Assembly: GCF_050947875.1 (NCBI RefSeq)
Contig: NC_134572.1
Span: 155,517,105-155,581,104 of the forward strand
Length of the DNA: 64,000 nt
Source of the DNA: Dermacentor variabilis
Taxonomy: Eukaryota > Arthropoda > Arachnida > Ixodida > Ixodidae
Direction: 5' to 3'
The position numbers were made by a program, and so were the translations under genes. The notes beneath the pieces are model-generated. The model was not told the origin of the DNA. It searched no databases and saw only the letters and a program-made list of their open reading frames with translations. Positions 8,812 through 18,150 of this stretch are shown here, piece by piece (position 1 is the stretch's first letter; each line of letters starts with the position of its first letter).

Positions 8812-11800
8812 TCGCCACACGAGAGTAGCCGAAAACCTCGAGGTCTGGCAGTGGAACTGCAGGACTCTTAGAACTAAACATGCAGCACTTTTGAGTTTTA
8901 TAGATGCGACGCCTGTTCCCCCGGATATAATATGCATACAAGAACCAGGCAAGAACATACCGAACCTCAGAGGATACAAGATGCACACGCACCCTGACCA
9001 TTCTCAGACAGCAGCACTGACACGGGCGGACATAGCGGTGAGCGTGGACTACGTCCCTAACTGCGGTGTCCAACATCAGCTTCTCACGGTCTGGCCATGT
9101 AGACGCTGCAAGCCAAAAACAGTTATTGCCAACGTCTACAGCCCACCTAGAGATAGGAAGGCAAAGTTCGACGTGCTAGTGACGGCCGCATTGCGCAAAG
9201 TGAAAAGCAACGACCGGGCAATTATCCTAGGGGACTTTAACGCTCCGCACTCTGATTGGGGCTATGATCGAGGCACTCCTAAGGGCCAAAGGCTAGCCCA
9301 CCTCGCGGAGGAGCATAAGCTGGTCCTGCTGACGCGACCGGATGAACCAACCAGAACGGGAAACAGTGTAGTCAAAGATACCACGCCGGACCTAACTTTC
9401 AGCAACAATGACAGAGGTGTTACCTGGACCAACCTAGGCGAAGACCTTGGCAGTGATCACTGCATTATTAGTGTCTCAGTTAACAGGACGCGGGTTCGCC
9501 ATAGATTAGGAAAAGCCACCATAACCGATTGGACAGCTTATAGACAGAAGCAAAGGCAGGCCACACCGTGCGATAGTGCTACAGAATGGACGGAATTCAT
9601 CAGGGAAATACACAGAAGCACTACACGGGAAATATCGACAACAGTCGAAACACCGGCAGTAGACAGGCATCTACTACACCTGTGGGAAGCGCGGAGAAGT
9701 CTGACCAAACGTTGGAAGAGACAGAGACACAACAGAAAACTCAGGATCAGGATAGCCAGACTTGCGCAGGAAGCCAGTGAGTACGCGCAGCAGCTGCAGG
9801 ACACCAATTTCCTTCAGTTTTGTGATGCACTCAAAGGAACGCTTAGCACAAAGCGAACATGGGCTATTCTGCGCAGTATGATAGATCCGACAGGAACACG
9901 GACCACCGCAAACAGAACACTGAAATTAATTGAAAATGAATACGATGGCACGGCCGATGCCCTCATTGAGGACCTTAAGAGCGTCTACATAGGAGTACCG
10001 GACACAACATCAGTGCAATACAACTATGAGGGACCAGACAACGCGGAGCTGGACGAACCCATAACAACGGCAGAGCTCTATGCAGCCGCACAATCTTTCC
10101 GTAAGAACACCGCACCGGGTCCGGACCACATTACAAATGCGATGCTGCGCAACCTGAGTCAGGAATCACTGCGGCAGCTTGCGACCTATTTTAACGATAA
10201 TGTATGGTGCGACGACGGGGAACTGCCAGAAGAATGGAAAGAGGCTACTGTAATACTCATACCGAAACCGGCTAAACCCAGAGATCTGCAAAACTTGAGA
10301 CCAATATCGCTCACGTCGTGTGCAGGGAAGCTTTTTGAGAAGGTGATCCAAACACGACTGAGCAACTACATCGAGCGGAATGAACTTTTTCCCCACTCTA
10401 TGCTTGGCTTTAGGCCACACGTCTCGGCACAGGACGCCTTTCTTATGCTTCACGACGAAGTTTTGGACCCGCCACGAAGCAAAGAAGCCAGGATCGTTGT
10501 GGCGCTCGATGTCAAAAAAGCGTTTGACACGATCTCTCACGAAGCAATCCTCGAAGGTCTGGAAGACATAGGTTGCGGAGGAAGGGTGTTTCGGTACGTC
10601 CTTGCCTTCCTTCGCGACAGGAAGGCAACGATTGGGTTGGGCAGTACGCGCTCTGACGTCTTCGCGATACCCAACCGAGGAACTCCACAGGGCTCAATCT
10701 TGTCGCCTATTCTTTTCAATGTCGGGATGAGGCGACTGGCCCTAGAACTCGAGCAAGCACGGGACCTCGGATGTACGATCTATGCCGATGACATAACGTT
10801 GTGGGCACACCGGGGTTCCTACGGAGAAAAACAAGACCTATTACAGGAGGCCATTAACAAGGTAGTGAACTTCACCAAGCACGCTGGTATGACGTGCGCA
10901 CCCGAAAAATCAGAGTTCATGTGCGTACGCAGCAAGCGTCATAAGAAAACTACCACACCAAGGATAGACTTACATCTCGACGGCAAGGCCATTCGTGAAG
11001 TCGCCCAAATGAGAGTGCTTGGCCTGCTTATCCAAGAGAATGGCAACGTCGATACCACAATTCGGAGCTTAACACCAACCGTTAAGAGTGTGGCACGTAT
11101 GATATGGCGAGTTGGACGCAGCCACAACGGGCTCGCGGAAGAAGAAACTATTAGGCTGGTGCAAGCATTTGCGATTAGCCGCATTACTTACGGCCTGCCG
11201 TTCCAAAAACTTAACCAAACTGAAATGAAGAAGGTGGACACCCTTATCAGAACGGCATACAAATCTGCTCTGGGACTCCCGAACACAGTCAGCACGGAGC
11301 GCCTGGAGCGATTGGGTATTTACAACAAATATGAAGAACATGCCTCTGCAGTTCTCATATCGCAAAGAGAAAGGCTGAGCTCTACGCCCCAGGGCCGCTC
11401 TATTCTCCAAAGACTGGGATACAACGCTCGACCCTTATTCTGCGGAGACGAAACAGACTTGTTGTCACGAGATTTGAGGGAGCGCGTCCATGTCTCACCT
11501 ATACCACGAAATATGAGTGCCAGGTACCACGCAGGCCGCAGACAGGCCAGGACGAGGACTCTGCAGAAGCGATTCGGCAAGGATCCGGCCGTCTACTACA
11601 CGGACGCGAGTGCAACCACTCGCAGGGACTTCTACGCGATCGCCGCAACCAATAGAGTCACCACGATAACCGCTACCGTTAAGACTACCTCGGTATGCAC
11701 AGCAGAGGCAGCGGCAATAGCGCTGGCGATACGAGACGCCGACTTTAAGGGTCAGTCGGCTCATGTGCTTACAGACTCGCAGGCAGCGTGTCGACTCTTT

Positions 11801-12352
11801 ATGCGGGGAATGCTACCGCGCAGTGCCCAAAGAATACTCGGCTCACGACTGGACCTGGACCACGGCATTACATGGTGCCCCGCGCACAACGGACTCGACG
11901 GGAACGAAAGGGCAGACCGCATAGCTCGAGGAAGCAACGACCGAGCAGCGGCCAGAACCCTAGAGGAACCACTGTCCGCAGTGCGCGACATATTAGAGAA
12001 TCAGAGGAGGGAGAGACGGACCTACGGCCCTCCGCACTGCAAACTAAATAGAAGACAAGCCCAAGACTGGCGTCGCATACAAACCAATTCATACCCGCAC
12101 CTAAACCTCTTACACAAGCAGCACCCGACATATTACACCGACACCTGCCCGTGGTGCGGCGCGAAACCCACGCTGGCTCACATAACGTGGGAATGTACGG
12201 CTCGGCCAAGCACCGTCAATTCACCTTTTCTAAGCGTCACAGACTTCGTACGGCAGTGGGAGGCACTACTCGCACGCGAGGATCAGGGGAGCCAGTTGGC
12301 CCTCCTGGACCAAGCTCAGCGAGCCGCAAGAGCCAGTGGAGCCCTGGACTGA
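8804..12352 (+). CDS. NL-2 ORF2 protein: endonuclease-reverse transcriptase-RNase H polyprotein
   Basis: It would nick chromosomal DNA, prime reverse transcription from the nick and remove template RNA. The APE endonuclease domain has WQWNCRTLR (about residue 15), CIQEPG (about 45), LGDFNAPHSDWGY (about 141) and GSDHCII (about 215). The RT has LIPKPAKPRDLQNLRPISLT (about 485), VVALDVKKAFDT (motif A), RGTPQGSILSP (motif B) and YADD at 660-663. RNase H has YYTDAS (about 933), TAEAAAIALAI, VLTDSQAA and CPAHNGLDGNERAD (about 1025), so the Asp-Glu-Asp-Asp set is complete. The end carries CPWCGAKPTLAHITWEC (about 1114). All catalytic motifs are intact over 1182 codons. The ATG at 8804 lies 8 bp inside ORF1 in the +1 frame, suggesting stop-restart translation. 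Confidence 0.95.
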   Translation: MANRHTRVAENLEVWQWNCRTLRTKHAALLSFIDATPVPPDIICIQEPGKNIPNLRGYKMHTHPDHSQTAALTRADIAVSVDYVPNCGVQHQLLTVWPCRRCKPKTVIANVYSPPRDRKAKFDVLVTAALRKVKSNDRAIILGDFNAPHSDWGYDRGTPKGQRLAHLAEEHKLVLLTRPDEPTRTGNSVVKDTTPDLTFSNNDRGVTWTNLGEDLGSDHCIISVSVNRTRVRHRLGKATITDWTAYRQKQRQATPCDSATEWTEFIREIHRSTTREISTTVETPAVDRHLLHLWEARRSLTKRWKRQRHNRKLRIRIARLAQEASEYAQQLQDTNFLQFCDALKGTLSTKRTWAILRSMIDPTGTRTTANRTLKLIENEYDGTADALIEDLKSVYIGVPDTTSVQYNYEGPDNAELDEPITTAELYAAAQSFRKNTAPGPDHITNAMLRNLSQESLRQLATYFNDNVWCDDGELPEEWKEATVILIPKPAKPRDLQNLRPISLTSCAGKLFEKVIQTRLSNYIERNELFPHSMLGFRPHVSAQDAFLMLHDEVLDPPRSKEARIVVALDVKKAFDTISHEAILEGLEDIGCGGRVFRYVLAFLRDRKATIGLGSTRSDVFAIPNRGTPQGSILSPILFNVGMRRLALELEQARDLGCTIYADDITLWAHRGSYGEKQDLLQEAINKVVNFTKHAGMTCAPEKSEFMCVRSKRHKKTTTPRIDLHLDGKAIREVAQMRVLGLLIQENGNVDTTIRSLTPTVKSVARMIWRVGRSHNGLAEEETIRLVQAFAISRITYGLPFQKLNQTEMKKVDTLIRTAYKSALGLPNTVSTERLERLGIYNKYEEHASAVLISQRERLSSTPQGRSILQRLGYNARPLFCGDETDLLSRDLRERVHVSPIPRNMSARYHAGRRQARTRTLQKRFGKDPAVYYTDASATTRRDFYAIAATNRVTTITATVKTTSVCTAEAAAIALAIRDADFKGQSAHVLTDSQAACRLFMRGMLPRSAQRILGSRLDLDHGITWCPAHNGLDGNERADRIARGSNDRAAARTLEEPLSAVRDILENQRRERRTYGPPHCKLNRRQAQDWRRIQTNSYPHLNLLHKQHPTYYTDTCPWCGAKPTLAHITWECTARPSTVNSPFLSVTDFVRQWEALLAREDQGSQLALLDQAQRAARASGALD

Positions 12353-12420
12353 GGGCCCCACCCAGACCTGGCATAACTCCGATTAACTGAGCAATAAAGT
12401 TTTTTTCTCTCTCTCTCTCT
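12353..12420 (+). terminator. NL-2 3' UTR, polyadenylation signal and (CT)n tail
   Basis: Only about 40 bp separate the ORF2 TGA from AATAAA at 12393-12398. This is followed by seven T and about ten CT repeats up to the target-site duplication. The microsatellite replaces a poly(A) tail and is probably added or extended during target-primed reverse transcription. Confidence 0.85.
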
Positions 12421-12429
12421 GACAGGCGG
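12421..12429 (+). repeat. NL-2 target-site duplication, right copy
   Basis: GACAGGCGG directly after the (CT)n tail. Removing NL-2 and one copy restores a continuous frame of the NL-1 endonuclease-RT linker on the - strand. Confidence 0.9.
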
Positions 12430-13166
12430 TTTCGACAGAGGTCTTAAATAAAGTTCAGTCTGTTTGACGAATGCGACGTGAGGCGGAACGGTGAAACCAG
12501 CTAAAGTGAACGTAAGTGGGGAGGTGGTCACTGCTATGAGTGTCTAGATCCGTCGACCAGCATGGTGAAGACAGAAGGCTCCTTGATACAAACGCTACGT
12601 TTAGACAACTGCTGTAGGACGTGCCACGAATAAACGTAGGAGACCCGTCATAGAGCATATTCAGTCCCTGACTACACATGAAGTCGTCCAAACGTTTGCC
12701 ACGAGAATTCATCGAAGTGCTACCCCACAGGGGATGGTGCGCGTTAAACTCTCCAATGACGATATGAGGACCTTGCGATGCTTGCAGCACAGACATCAGG
12801 TGCGAGCAATCGATCCTCGCTCTTGGGTGGATGTATCCTCCAATCATTGTAACCGTGCGACATCTGTGTTTTATGGTAAGGCATACGTAATCATTAGTGA
12901 TATGCGATGGGACGTCATGTCTGAAATACACCAGATCGTCACGCATACAAACTAACACTTTTCGAGGTTTGGTCATTACGATACCACATCTGGACATATC
13001 CAGAAATACGGAAAGAAGAATCCATATTAGGTTAACAGATAACAATAACTGAAAATTGGTACATAAATATCAGCTGTCGGAAATCCGACAAACGACCCCG
13101 TAGACCTCGTGAATTCCATTGCTTAACAAGCGATTGACGCATCCGTTCTTCAAATATCATCGTCAT
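12430..13166 (-). pseudogene. NL-1 ORF2 N-terminal part: APE-type endonuclease
   Basis: The endonuclease would nick the target DNA. A start codon at 13166 leads to VKQWNSRGLRGRLSDFRQL, the typical QWNxRGL opening. The domain then continues, with a frame change, into 13045-12455. HIVIGEFNAHHPLWG corresponds to GDFNAHH with the metal-binding Asp changed to Glu, and HSSDHLP keeps the catalytic SDH. The frame passes a stop (usually Trp) at about 12455 and reads on to the NL-2 target site at 12430. Joined to 6782 on the other side of NL-2, the same frame continues (TACQSITSP), which proves the interruption. Confidence 0.85.
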
Positions 13167-13172
13167 ACTTGC

Positions 13173-14515
13173 TTAGCGGAGAACCACGAGCAGTGGTTCC
13201 AACACTTCAAGTAGCTGCACGGCAGCCTTGGCAGCCAGGGTATTTAGGCCGGAAAGAATCCTGCGCATGGAGCCCATCAAATTTTTCAACTTACACGTGA
13301 CGTCAATGTAATCCATCTTTTCATTTTCTTCAGTGCGTGTAGGAGCGGTGCATAAGGGCGTTCACGGAGGCCTTGGTGGTAACGAGGGCCACTGAGTCTC
13401 CGATGTGTTTGGCGCCGATGATGAGCCGCCTTGTACTTTTGCAGCATACAAAGGCTTTGAGGCAAGTGCTTCTTCATTCGTGAGACGATGAGGGGGTACA
13501 TGCTGCACTTGAGCTGTCGTTCCTCCTACGCGAGGAGGGCTGCGATACCATTGATGTCGGTGTCGTGAACGGCGTCTGCGGTGGCGGATAGCCCTTGCCA
13601 CTTCCCTGTGCGTGGAATGATCTCTACCTATCTTCTTTACAATACCCATTTCCTTCCTGATCTTTGGGCACTAGTTAGACGTTGTGTCGTGAGCGCCAGA
13701 ACAATTTCGACACTTCGCAGCAACGTTGCAATTGCTGTCTCCGTGAGGCCCACCACATCGCTTGCATGTTACTGCACCATTGCAAACGGCACTGACATGC
13801 CCAAGTTTCATACACTTGTGGCATTGTAAAAGCCTCGGCACGTAAGGACGTACCGGATGCCTCACATATCCAACCTTGACGTGTGTTTGCAAAGTTTCCG
13901 ACTGGAACACTAATTTCACACATCGGTACCGTCCAAAACGGTGAAGCTGAGCACAGGAGCTGACGATGATAGTAGTTTCACCAGGTCAGTGTCTGTAATG
14001 TCAATGTCCACGTCGTAGATGACGCCTGTCATCGCTTCCTTGCCGTATGAGGGGAATGCGCGAACAGGGATGCTTCCCAATTTAGTGACGTTTTTCAGTG
14101 TCTCCAGTACTGTCGGTGTATTGATTTCCACCGAGAGGATGTTCTTTGGAGCGTTTATTCGTATTTCTTCTACTTGACCAGTGGCAGTTCGTTCAAAATA
14201 TTCCGACAGGCTCTGCCTGTTCAGTGTGTTTAGGTTATATGTTGTCGTGGTTGGTACATATGCAATAGTGTATGACTGCTTGCCACTTGCCTTTTTCGTC
14301 GCCTGGCCGCTGGTCGGTGATGTTCTTCATATCTTTCTCTTCAGACGTAGGCTTGACACCAGGGTGAAATCGCTGTCCGAGCCCATATCGTCAGTAGAGG
14401 AGCCATCAGATGACTCAATCGGGACCATGCTGGGGTCGAAGCGGTCACTCACGTCACCGGCGTAATGAACTGGAAGTTCATGATCCAATTGCTGGGCGGA
14501 GTTTGGGTCCCCCAT
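13173..14515 (-). pseudogene. NL-1 ORF1 (Gag-like, three zinc knuckles), broken
   Basis: ORF1p would bind the element RNA. The start at 14515 opens MGDPNSAQQLDHEL and an acidic Ser/Asp stretch. A stop and frame changes follow. A globular block at 14131-13916 (VDIDITDTDLVKLL) precedes the knuckle region at about 13850-13680: CHKCMKLGHVSAVC, CKRCGGPHGDSNC and CRNCSGAHD, the CCHC-like series of non-LTR Gag proteins. After an Arg-rich tract (13649-13560) the frame ends with LLEVLEPLLVVLR and TAA at 13175-13173. ORF2 begins six bases further on. About 447 codons in total; at least three frame breaks. Confidence 0.75.
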
Positions 14516-14638
14516 TGTAGACGACGACGTCCCCCAGTTTTCTAGTCACTCATTGCAGAGATCACAGAATATAAAATATAAAATGCAGAGAGCTCGAAGC
14601 TGAATCTGCTCGCTACGATAACTTCTTCTGCCTCCGTC

Positions 14639-14797
14639 CTCAGTCTGAAACTATTGCGACGCTATTACAGACCTTACAAAAACCTCCGACGTATTGGCAC
14701 ACTGGAATATGGGGTCGTTCTAGACGGAATTTCACAATCCATGCGGTGCCGTGCACGACCTAAAGGGACCCACGTGGTGCGTCTTAAGTGCTTTTAA
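14639..14797 (+). pseudogene. LTR-1 integrase C-terminal domain, resumed after the insertion
   Basis: The sequence opens with CTCAGT, matching the last bases before the insertion at 4137-4142, and translates without a break for 52 codons to TAA. It reads LSLKLLRRYYRPYKNLRRIG, then RARPKGTHVVRLKCF. LRRYYRPYK is the chromodomain-like/GPY-type C-terminal signature of gypsy integrase, and HVVRLK just before the stop is the usual pol end in arthropod gypsy families. This block is exactly what is missing from the right end of the 3140-4136 integrase, which shows that both belong to one element. Confidence 0.85.
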
Positions 14798-14899
14798 GCA
14801 CACTGACGAACTTCGTTACTTCATTGTCTCTTTATGCGGGTGTTTTTGATTATCACTTTCATTTGCTTGCAGCATCGAGACGGTGCTTTTTATGAAGGG

Positions 14900-15308
14900 T
14901 GTATTCACATGTGTACTGGTTGATCTTTATCAGGTGACCAAGTTTCATCGCCTAAGAAATGTTAGCACACAGTACAGGACGCGCCTGCATGTACCCAAAG
15001 TTTCTCGAATGTTATCGATGATTGCACTCGCTGTCTCTAGTCAACGAACCTTGTGTAAGCTGCTTTAATGTATGCGTGACACGAATGCTGTAGAACTTTT
15101 GCAAGACATCCGGGGACAAGAGATTACTCGGGAACCTTCGATGACTGATCTATAAAAGCCGACGCGCTTGATCCGCTGATCCCATTTTTGATGACCGGCG
15201 ACCATGTTAGCCGATATTGCTGTGTGTTTATCGCCCAATAAAAAGTTAGTTCCGCCGTTCACAGTTTTGCTGCTGCTACGTGAGTATAGCCATACCTTGC
15301 TCGTCACA
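14900..15308 (+). repeat. LTR-1 3' long terminal repeat (boundaries approximate)
   Basis: The stretch follows the pol stop by about 100 bp and a short purine-rich tract (GAAGGG). It starts TGTATTCACATG and ends CGTCACA, giving TG...CA termini. Inside are a TATA box (15151), AATAAA (15237-15242) and a GT/T-rich tail, the order expected of U3-R-U5. The start is inferred from the purine tract and TG terminus; no second LTR is present for comparison. Confidence 0.65.
15151..15157 (+). promoter_or_regulatory. TATA box of the LTR-1 LTR promoter
   Basis: TATAAAA lies about 80 bp upstream of the AATAAA signal at 15237 and within the LTR. This is the arrangement of U3 promoter and R-region polyadenylation signal in gypsy LTRs. 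The element is coding-dead, so any transcription would be of the flank. Confidence 0.55.
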
Positions 15309-15640
15309 TTCTTCTTCTGAAAATGGCGCAGATGACAAGAAATATGTCCAAGTCTCTATGATTTCCTTTTGCGTCATTCACTTCTGAAGAATTCTTGTAT
15401 TCACCGAGATGAGAAATTTGAGATAAGACTGAACACAATTCGCCTAAATCTGTGACAGCAATGTAATACATGATGAGCATCCTAAACGGCGACACGAATG
15501 GTCAAGCGCTGTGGTCATGCGAAAAGTAAGACACCATTAGAGCATTTCTTTGCTCACCATAGCGGCGAGATAAAATCGCCTGTCACACGTGACGTACCTC
15601 ACCGGACATCACTGAGGTGTAGGGAGGGGGAATAATTCAT
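15309..15640. other. Unassigned flank of LTR-1
   Basis: No coding pattern or repeat structure recognised between the LTR end and the first unit of the tandem repeat. Confidence 0.4.
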
Positions 15641-16390
15641 TACTCACCAACCATGGCGGAGGATGTGGAACATTCTTTCTGCCGCAGGTGTCACATGTAC
15701 GTGATCTTTCTGGTTGACGGCAACAGGTCGATAAAGCCGCACATGCGGCCTCAAAGCTTCAAAGTTGCCGGATTGGCGACCCTCTTTATGTAAGAAGGAG
15801 AAAAAAAGGGGCTAACTGAGGGGCCGGGTTTCTATTATTCGTATCATGAGAAGCTATCAAAATTACTTGTACTTACTCACTGAATTAAAGAAATGATAAA
15901 TTAATGCAAAAGAAAGGGGATGAAAAGAACAACTTTGCCACAGGGGGGAGACGATCCCACGCCTTCGCAGTACGCGTGCGATGCTCTAACTAATGGAGCT
16001 ACCGCGGCACGGTTTCCCCATCCACTTTATTGGGTATTGATGTCTTACTAATAGAACCGACCTTGGGAGTGTCAGCCAGCGCCACCATTCAAAAACCTTG
16101 GCGGCGGATGTAGAACAACCTTTCTGCCGCAGGCGTCACGAGCGCGTGCTCGGTCTTGGTGAAGGCAATTGTTCAATAAACCCGCACATGCTACTAGAAG
16201 GCGTCAGTGTTGCCGGATTTGAGACCCTCGCTACGTAAGAACAAAACAAAGGGGGTTAACGGGGGGGCGATTTTTATTAATCATATTATGAGAAGCCAAC
16301 AAAGACACCAAGGAAAACATAGGGAGAAATTACTTGCACATACTATTGAGTTCAAGCAATGATAAGTTTATGATAAGTTAAGATAAATGG
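15641..16390. repeat. Tandem repeat with tRNA-like core, first part (about 1.6 units)
   Basis: Two copies of a landmark (GGATGT(G/A)GAACA, then TTTCTGCCGCAGG) lie about 450 bp apart, near 15660 and 16110. Between them are shared blocks: CAATAAACCCGCACATG-like, a mutated G-rich block, TTTATTA and GAGAAGC, GAATTAAAGAAATGATAA-like, GGGGATGAAAAGAACAACTT, then a tRNA-like core and CCCCATCCACTTT(A/C)TTG. The array stops inside unit 2 at about 16389, where a CR1-like element is inserted, and continues at about 19460. Divergence between units is substantial, so it is old. Confidence 0.75.
15936..16009 (-). repeat. tRNA-like core within the tandem repeat (copy 1)
   Basis: On the - strand: GCCGCGGTAGCTCCATTAGT, TAGAGCATCGCACGCG, then GGGATCGTCTCCCCCC. 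This resembles a tRNA 5' half with A box (TAGCTCNNTNGGTTAGAGC) and a degraded B box. Arms do not pair as a functional tRNA, so this is a tRNA-derived repeat, not a gene. Similar cores lie at 19491 and 19993. Confidence 0.65.
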
Positions 16391-16799
16391 GCCTGGCGAA
16401 GTGAACCAGCCAGCGTTTCTGACCATGTCTCTTTCCTTCGCTATCCAAGTAATCCTGCTCAGCATCATTTCCTTCGAACCCGCCGATAATCTCAAGTCCG
16501 TCTTGCTACCTACGCCTGCCCGTCACATTCTTCTGTACCTCCGCGCATGCCTGCCTTCCTGCCTACGCTTGCCCCGTCAAAGCCTACTGTACCTACGCAC
16601 ATGCCTGGACCAAGGCACGTGTTTTCCAGCTTTCCTCCCCTCGAGAGCTCAATGGCGCTCCTGTTGGGGACGTCATCCTCGGCACGCCATCCTCGGCACC
16701 CGTTCTTGTTGATGCTGCCGTGCCCGCGGGTTGTTGCAGTTGCCGATGTTGTATTGTTTTTATGGAAACGTCTCTTAGTAGCTGGGGATAAAGAATAGA

Positions 16800-17316
16800 A
16801 TCCAGGCCCCGAGTTAAGCCAGATTGCTAAACAACTAAAGGATATCGCAACTGACATAAAAGATATCAAAGAACATCGGCTAACCGAAATTGAAAGAAGA
16901 TAGACGCCCTCTCCAAACTTGAAGAAAAAGTAGTCTCATACGAAAGGAACACATTGCAGTTGGGGAAAGGTTTTAAAAGATTAGAAAGCAGGGTTGGTGA
17001 TTTAGAAAACCACAGCAGAAGACCAAATGTTATTTACGGACTTCCCGAGGATGAGGGCAAAAACAGCTCTACATTGGAACACAGTGTCAATCAAACAATC
17101 ATCAAGGAATTTCTTTGCTTGGAGTCAGTTGCCATCGAAAGAATACATCGCTTAGGCAGGCCGAATAAAGACAAAAACAGACCAGTCATCTTAAAGCTAC
17201 TTGACTCAAGTAACAAACCAGTGATACTGAAAAAAGGCTATAAATTCAAGAACACTAATAACTCTGTTGGTGAAGACTTCAGTCCTAGAGTGCGGGAAAA
17301 GAGAAGAAAACTCTAG
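16800..17316 (+). pseudogene. CR1-like ORF1 remnant (coiled coil plus RNA-binding-like domain)
   Basis: An early heptad-like stretch (QIAKQLKDIATDIKDIKEH, about 16818-16875) breaks at a stop. The open part, 16954-17316 (120 codons), reads FKRLESRVGDLENHSRRPNV, then VIYGLPEDEG, SVAIERIHRLGRPNKDKNRP and DFSPRVREKRRKL. The order of coiled coil, NxxIYGLPE, ERIHRLG and SPRVREKRR is the ORF1 RNA-recognition-like domain of CR1/L2-type non-LTR elements. Further ORF1-like sequence may run on to about 17490 in other frames. It probably bound RNA; now truncated. Confidence 0.75.
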
Positions 17317-17504
17317 GAAAGCACTAAATCAAACCGTGTGGAAGGTGAAAAAGTATCCCTATTCTTTGATAAACTGTACATAAACGACAGCATGTTTTCC
17401 TGGGATGACGAAAGAAATCTGAGAGTCGCAGTTCAAAAAAACGCCGAAAGAAGTCGACCAGTAACTCGAAGCCACAAACATTCACAGAAATAACACTGCG
17501 AAAT

Positions 17505-18150
17505 GTGAACGCGGCAAGTATTGTAAATGAAACTGAAGCATTAGAAAACCTGTTACTCGAGCACTGCCTTGACATTGTTGCTATTATTAAAACATGGCTT
17601 TCACCAGAAATACACAGCCACGAAATAGCACCCTCAAATTACTCAGTTATCCCTAAAATTCGACCAACTCGAGGCGGTGGCGTAGCTCTGCTTATTAAGA
17701 AGTGCTTACCCTTTGTATTGATGCCCGACGTTCCAGATGTCGAGGCTGTGTTTAGCAGGATTTTGCGCGATTATTTTGCTATACTTATTGGTTGCTTTTC
17801 CAGAAGTCCTCTTTCTGGTAACGAAAGTGTTATTACTGTACAGGACTTTATGCAGAAGTATGCTAGCAATCGAGTAATTTTTATGGGAGACTTCAATTTA
17901 CCTGATATTGACTGGAATACCATGCACCACACCTCCCTTCATCAAATTTGCTCATCAATTTGATGCTCAATTTCGGGCTTCATCAAGTTGTAAGCTCTCC
18001 TACGTGAACACAAGGAACAAGCGATAACATCTAGACTTAATATTGATTAATGACAACTTCCCCCTTGATCTACAGAACTCGGAGTTCATCATCGGTATCT
18101 CAGACCACAACATACCAATATGCCAGCTGCCCCTCGGATGCACTGCAAAA
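17505..18150 (+). pseudogene. CR1-like APE endonuclease remnant
   Basis: The domain starts NAASIVNETEALENLL (NARSI-type opening), then VAIIKTWLSPEIHSHE (normally ETWLS, catalytic Glu changed to Lys), RGGGVALLIKK and VIFMGDFNLPDIDWN (metal-binding Asp kept, about 17875-17920). After a frame change it continues through NDNFPLDLQNSEFIIGISDH (about 18050-18110), which holds the SDH motif, and on to about 18150, where an RTE-like fragment is inserted. A stop splits the domain at 17963. Confidence 0.8.

Larger units (their letters stand above)
6783..12420 (+). mobile_element. NL-2: full-length, coding-intact non-LTR retrotransposon (I-superfamily type)
   Basis: A 5.64-kb unit with a 295-bp 5' UTR, ORF1 (577 codons), ORF2 (1182 codons) overlapping ORF1 by 8 bp, a short 3' UTR with AATAAA and a T7(CT)n tail. 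GACAGGCGG flanks both ends (6774-6782 and 12421-12429). Domain content (APE endonuclease, RT, RNase H, terminal Cys/His motif) is that of I-superfamily elements. Neither ORF has a stop or visible frameshift, whereas every other element in the window is broken, so this is by far the youngest insertion. Whether it is still active cannot be told from one copy. Confidence 0.93.
4143..14638 (-). mobile_element. NL-1: RNase H-bearing non-LTR retrotransposon inserted in LTR-1 and itself split by NL-2
   Basis: On the - strand, reading from 14638 down, there is a 5' UTR of about 120 bp, ORF1 (14515-13173) and ORF2. ORF2 is cut at 12430/6771 by NL-2 and continues to about 4304. A 3' UTR and a (TC)n tail at 4143-4160 follow. 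CTCAGT at 4137-4142 and 14639-14644, with partly matching neighbours, is probably a decayed target-site duplication in LTR-1 integrase. APE endonuclease, RT, RNase H and a C-terminal Cys/His motif place it in the I/Jockey/R1 assemblage; the exact clade cannot be fixed by eye. Many stops and one internal RT deletion. Confidence 0.88.
1..15308 (+). mobile_element. LTR-1: decayed Ty3/gypsy LTR retrotransposon, split by nested insertions
   Basis: Reading left to right on the + strand, remnants of gag, aspartic protease, reverse transcriptase, RNase H and integrase follow in gypsy order up to about 4142. The integrase C-terminal coding sequence resumes at 14639 and is followed by a 3' LTR ending near 15308. 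The 10.5 kb in between is foreign (NL-1 carrying NL-2). The 5' LTR and start of gag lie left of the window. Every domain carries frameshifts or stops, so the element is dead; LTR divergence cannot be used because only one LTR is visible. Confidence 0.9.
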
